From the NCBI RefSeq assembly GCF_030272615.1, contig NC_081406.1:479104900-479168899 (forward strand): DNA of 64,000 nucleotides, in the 5' to 3' direction. The translations under genes were made by a program, and so were the position numbers. Shown piece after piece: positions 60,101 to 64,000 of this stretch. Under the pieces are notes generated by a model. It searched no databases and was not told where the DNA came from. It worked only from the letters and a program-made list of their open reading frames with translations. This stretch comes from Cryptomeria japonica. Taxonomy: Eukaryota; Streptophyta; Pinopsida; Cupressales; Cupressaceae. The first letter of the stretch is position 1, and the number at the start of each line of letters is the position of its first letter.

Positions 60101-61472
60101 TTTTGAAGGCTTTGGTTTGACAAAGAGCACATCCTGAGGGTTCTATGGTGGAGGGATATATGGTATACCAAACTATGGTGTACATTACTGAATATCTTCC
60201 TAGGTTTGCAGCAAAAATCAACGTAGATCGCATTTGGGATCCCAACCCCATTAATAAATTTGAAGGGGAGCACTTGATGGGGAAAGGTAGATTGAAGAAA
60301 GTGAGAGGTAATTATAAGATGTTATTTTAGTAAATTAATTCTTCATCTTTTAAATAAATCAGTTGTAAGTGGTCTATTAATTATTTGTACAGTTGGTTGG
60401 GAGTGGGATGTGCTACATTTGTATATTGCAAACAATCTTGATTGGATGACGATGTGGATTGAACAATGTCAACATTTTGGTCGCACATTAACATGGGATG
60501 GTGTCGCTTCATTGGTTAAAGAAGCTCATCGTAATGGAGATTCCAATGTTACACAAAGGGAAATTGATTTAGCATATGGTTTAAGAGATCAATAGGTACG
60601 TATAATTTTATTAATCACCTGTATGTTTATCAACTCATGATGCAATAATTTTAATATGTTAGACATATTGCAGGTCAAACACCACAAGGATATGTGCTGC
60701 AATGGTCATAAATTTCACATCAAATAGTTGGATGACATGAAGAAAACTTGTGATTTTGGGATAACTGCAGTCTTTGAGGTGACCAATATTTCATCTAGAA
60801 ATGACATACATCCTCAAGAGTCTCAAAATCGATACTATGGCATTTTGGATGATATACTTGAGTGTGACTTTAACTCCTTCAAATTATTTATGTTCATCGT
60901 CAAATGGTATAGGCTACGACTGAATAAAAATGATCCTGATAGAACTGTTATCGAACATGATAATGGATTTACAATGGTTAATACAAGGTCATTTGAACGA
61001 GTTGGGGATGAGCCCTATGTTCTTCCAAGTCAATGTGAGCAGGTATTTTACTCGGAGGTTCCACATAAACCGGGTTGGTCATTTGTTGTTAGACATGATC
61101 CAAGAGGAAGGCCGATAATGTATAATGTGATGGAAGAAGAAGATACCGAAGAAGTAGAAGATGATATAGATGATGATCACAATCAACAGTTACTCGATGA
61201 TGTTCATGACGGAAATGTACATGAAGAAGAAGCTGATGATGATGATGTTGCTGCTGCTAATGGTGATGGTGATGGTGATGGTGATGGTGATGGTGATGGT
61301 GATGGTGATGGTGATGGTGATGGTGATTGTGATGGTGATGGTGATGGTGATGGTGATGGTGATGGTGATGGTGATGGTGATGGTGATGGTGATGGTGTCG
61401 GTGATGGTGATGACAATGATGATGATGAACACAATGACGATGACGATGACGACGACGATGACGATGACGATG

Positions 61473-61533
<61 letters not shown>

Positions 61534-61558
61534 GTTGGATGAAGAAGAAGATCAATGA
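57127..61558 (+). pseudogene. CACTA (En/Spm) transposase, TNP2 type, nine exons
   Basis: Exons with matching GT-AG sites and phase: 57127-57330, 57433-57800, 57894-58453, 58548-58727, 58811-59574, 59681-59760, 59895-60307, 60393-60595 and 60674-61558. Blocks typical of plant TNP2 transposases occur in order: an N-terminal Cys/His motif, DACPNDHIIYHKQHEFGTEC (split zinc motif CPECH), KVLRYIPIIPHMQRLFR, NLRLSLAMDGVNPFGELRS, TKGKFACPIC and a C-terminal VLPSQCEQVFYSEVP domain. The enzyme would cut and paste the element via its terminal repeats. Stops at 57223 (TGA), about 57490 (TAA), 59473 (TGA), 60118 (TGA), 60593 (TAG) and 60725 (TAG) inactivate it. The last exon ends in a Gly-Asp repeat and poly-Asp tail. 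No CACTA terminal repeat was found in the window. Confidence 0.88.
61259..61533 (+). repeat. In-frame GGTGAT hexamer and GAT trinucleotide microsatellite
   Basis: About 25 GGTGAT units (61262-61412, interrupted by single TGT and GTC codons) encode a Gly-Asp repeat of some 50 residues. They are followed by GAT/GAC codons giving a near-continuous poly-Asp run. Both lie within the last transposase exon. Confidence 0.95.
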
Positions 61559-62290
61559 CATGAATGAAATGTATGAGATGCGATTATTATATTATCTATT
61601 TAATATTGATATCTTTATAGAAATTGATTTGACTTATATGGTTACATAAATAATTCATATGTTTTGAATTCTAATGCCATTACTTAATTAATTCATGATG
61701 CACCTCTAGATATGTGATAGATGGTGATTTAAAATACATATGTGATGGATTACATGCTTATGATGATACATGTGATATTTTTTGAACTTTGTGTTTATTT
61801 ATGGAATGTGGACTACTTATTAGCTATGTGATGGATTACATGTTTATGATGATACATATGTGATTCTTATGATGCTCAATTACATATATGATGATACATA
61901 TGTGATTCTTATGATGCTTATGATACTGCAATATTTATTGTTTATCAAATTACAAATGTAATGCTTATGATGCTCAATTGTTGGTGCAGGAACCTGAACC
62001 CCTTTGACAAGGATCCCGCACAGTCTCATGGATCGATATGTATAAGTCAATACACCTTATAGAAATAATATATTTTTTTTAAATTACAAGAAAAACAAAC
62101 TTCCTCAATTTTTCAAACCTCAACATTAGCAGCAAATCTAATACAGTTATCAACACTTGAGGCCCCAGTTGGACTTACTCAAATTTTAATCTCAACATCA
62201 ACTTTATGGCTGACTTCTTCATCAATATTACCCTCATTTGCAAAATATCTCTCTCATTACCAACTAACTCTCTCATTTGATGGTGCACAG
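61559..62290. other. Spacer between transposase and SET gene
   Basis: About 730 bp of AT-rich DNA with short direct repeats of TGTGATGGATTACATG and ATGATACATATGTGATTCTTATGATGCT (61740-61920). Upstream exons of the SET gene may lie here (a candidate acceptor GTGCAG near 61989), but the downstream reading has stops and I do not call one. Confidence 0.5.
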
Positions 62291-64000
62291 GTATCACCAA
62301 ATAGGTATTTGTCAGATGTGTCCTCCTCGAGTGAGGGAAATGTAGGATTAGAAGAGGAAAGTGAGACATGTAGTAGATCTCAAATAGGGAGATCAACTAG
62401 AGGTCAAAAGATTAGAAGAAAATTCAATAAATGCATGGAATTTTTTCTCGCTCAAGGGGGGTCATGTTCTTATGATGATGAGACCAAAGGCAACATTGAG
62501 GTGCCCTTGAGGTACAAACATCTATTGAAACAATGTGTACCCAAGGAACTTCCTCCAATAAAAACTGATTTTTATGTTAATGAGAGGATATATCGCATAG
62601 CACCTTCATCGTTACATGGTTTGGGCCTATTTTCCATGGACAGCATAAAGGTCTGTTACAACAAAGTTGCTGAATTGATGGAGTTTGTTGGACCTTGTTA
62701 CAATTATAATGATTGGATGCAGATTGTTCAATATAAAAAAAGTATGCGTAGGTATGTACTATCAACCAATTATATACAACAAAAAGATAGTGATCAAAGT
62801 AAATGAGTGGCTGTATACATTGATGGAAGGCCAAAAGCAATAGGGAATACTGTAGGTTTTATAAATAGTACACGACCTGGGTCAACTAATAAGCAACCCA
62901 ATTGCATATTTGAGGCACGTGAGGGAAATTTTGTGTTTGTATGTGCGATAAAATCAATAAGTGCAGGGGAAGAGCTGCTAATCGATTACAATTTGAATCG
63001 TATAGATACAAATAAAGTTACTATCATGGGGGTGGTACGTACTATATATATACCATTTAAGCCAACTTCCAATTAATGAATCCAATAAACCATTGTATTA
63101 ATAAGTTTTTTTGCTAAGTCTATTGGTTTCATTTCGCTAACATTTTTATATTTTTTCTTTGTCACAGGGCCACATGGATCCACTACATAGCACAGATAGG
63201 GGTGTAGGTCCCGACACTTCTACAGAGCAGGTAAACCTCATTGTAATTGTACAAATTAGATAGAAGCAAACTATTACATTATGATCTTTTCTTGAGTGTT
63301 TTGAAGTAATTTTGATAGTGTTAATTATATTCTTGTCACAAATGGATGTTCGGGATAAGGGAAAGGAACTTGTAGTACCTCAGCTTCTCCATAGGGATGT
63401 GGGGCGCTCGACAGTGTTATGCACTGATGACATCGCACTTAGCGCAAACCCTATACAATTTGTACAAAAGAATATTAGAAAAATTAGACAAGAGATTGTT
63501 GATTTGGCAACCATAAGCCCTCAGATTAATGAGATAATAGAGAGGGTGCAACTATTATTGCAGACAATGGAAAACTTGCAAGTAAGCAGTAATGAAAGCT
63601 TTAATCATAACAAAAGTTCAATAATGGTTTATATTTTTTTCTCTTTTATGTCATTAACTAAAATATGTATGTGTTGTTTTTTAAAAAATTTATAGGCCTC
63701 ATCATCCTGGTGGCGATGATTAGGGTATTGCGGGTAGTTCAGGTGACGACCATGTTCTATATATTAAAACCACTCCTTTGGACTTGTGAACTTGCATTTT
63801 TAATGTATTTACTCTTCAGGCGCTGACATGGGTCTGAGGTCAAGCCCAACTGTATTGCTGACTGCAATGTCAGCAACACGTAGCATGCAGACATCGTCTA
63901 TTGCACCGACTCGTGTTGACCCGCCCATTGGTGGTAGATCCCTCTTTTTCTCTCTCTTTCATTATGTGTTTATTACCCTTGAAGTGTTCTTTCTTGGAGG
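62291..64000 (+). pseudogene. SET-domain gene beside the CACTA transposase (partial)
   Basis: The main exon runs 62291-63034, acceptor GTGCACAG and donor GTACGT. After a Ser/Glu-rich start it encodes SLHGLGLFSMDSIKV, a middle block with ELMEFVGPCYNYND, then GFINSTRPGSTNKQPNC and ISAGEELLIDYNLNRID. These match SET motifs: Gly-X-Gly start, the Asn...Pro-Asn-Cys loop and Gly-Glu-Glu-Leu...Asp-Tyr. SET enzymes methylate lysine with S-adenosylmethionine. The usual Asn-His-Ser-Cys loop is replaced, and no pre-SET or post-SET cysteine cluster is seen. A TGA at 62804-62806 splits the domain. Phase-0 exons follow: 63168-63230, 63342-63581 (coiled coil; acceptor reads AA, not AG) and possibly 63696 and 63820 onward. 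The gene runs off the edge. It could be transposon-borne or a host pseudogene. Confidence 0.6.

Noticed and set aside
61190-61561. Minus-strand Ile-rich ORF across the microsatellite
   Set aside because: It is the reverse reading of GAT/GGT repeats (ATC/ACC) and has no coding support.
63191-63200. CACTACATAG as a CACTA terminal repeat
   Set aside because: It lies inside an exon, no inverted partner or 3-bp target duplication was found, and the five-base word is expected by chance.

Overview
The window looks like nuclear DNA of a seed plant with a very large, transposon-packed genome. GC is low, long AT microsatellites are common, and there are spliceosomal GT-AG introns, a CACTA (En/Spm) transposase with plant-type exon structure, and several nested LTR retrotransposons of plant clades (Tekay chromovirus, Tat). 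A conifer or other gymnosperm is my best guess, but that is inference only. I see no intact host gene, no rRNA or tRNA gene and no CRISPR. Almost every coding region is a decayed mobile-element gene.

Layout. (1) 1-4259: two minus-strand LTR retrotransposon 5' ends in tandem, each an LTR, a Met-type primer site and a gag with a coiled coil and CCHC zinc knuckles. (2) 4260-6190: a broken minus-strand accessory ORF of unknown function. (3) 6190-7650: non-coding, with a degenerate ~128-bp repeat. (4) 7650-21380: a Tekay chromovirus array on the plus strand: truncated pol end, shared LTR, complete internal region, LTR. The LTRs are 3.8-3.9 kb and carry a striking array of GC-rich palindromes. (5) 21381-28491: an unrecognised plus-strand ORF, split by a 4.1-kb solo Tekay-type LTR with target-site duplication TAATG. 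(6) 28492-50522: an old plus-strand Tat-like gag-protease. Its gag is interrupted by a complete 17.6-kb Tat element in the opposite orientation (30723-48302, target-site duplication CAAGG). That element has two RNase H domains, a G-patch-like segment and an antisense plant mobile domain (PMD) ORF. (7) 50523-51375: a fold-back sequence and an intron-bearing gene fragment. (8) 51376-57126: no supported gene. (9) 57127-61558: a nine-exon CACTA transposase pseudogene with a Gly-Asp/poly-Asp tail. (10) 62291-64000: a SET-domain gene in the same orientation, followed by coiled-coil exons and running off the edge.

How it fits together. The window is a stratified record of insertion. The oldest layers (accessory ORFs, outer Tat gag) were hit by a Tekay element that later shrank to a solo LTR and by a full Tat element, and the near-identical Tekay LTRs are the youngest layer. 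Most premature stops are CAG to TAG, CGA to TGA or TGG to TAG/TGA, the signature of cytosine-methylation decay. The most unusual candidates for new biology are the SET-domain gene beside the CACTA transposase, the phased palindrome array kept in two diverged Tekay LTR subfamilies, and the antisense PMD gene in the Tat element.
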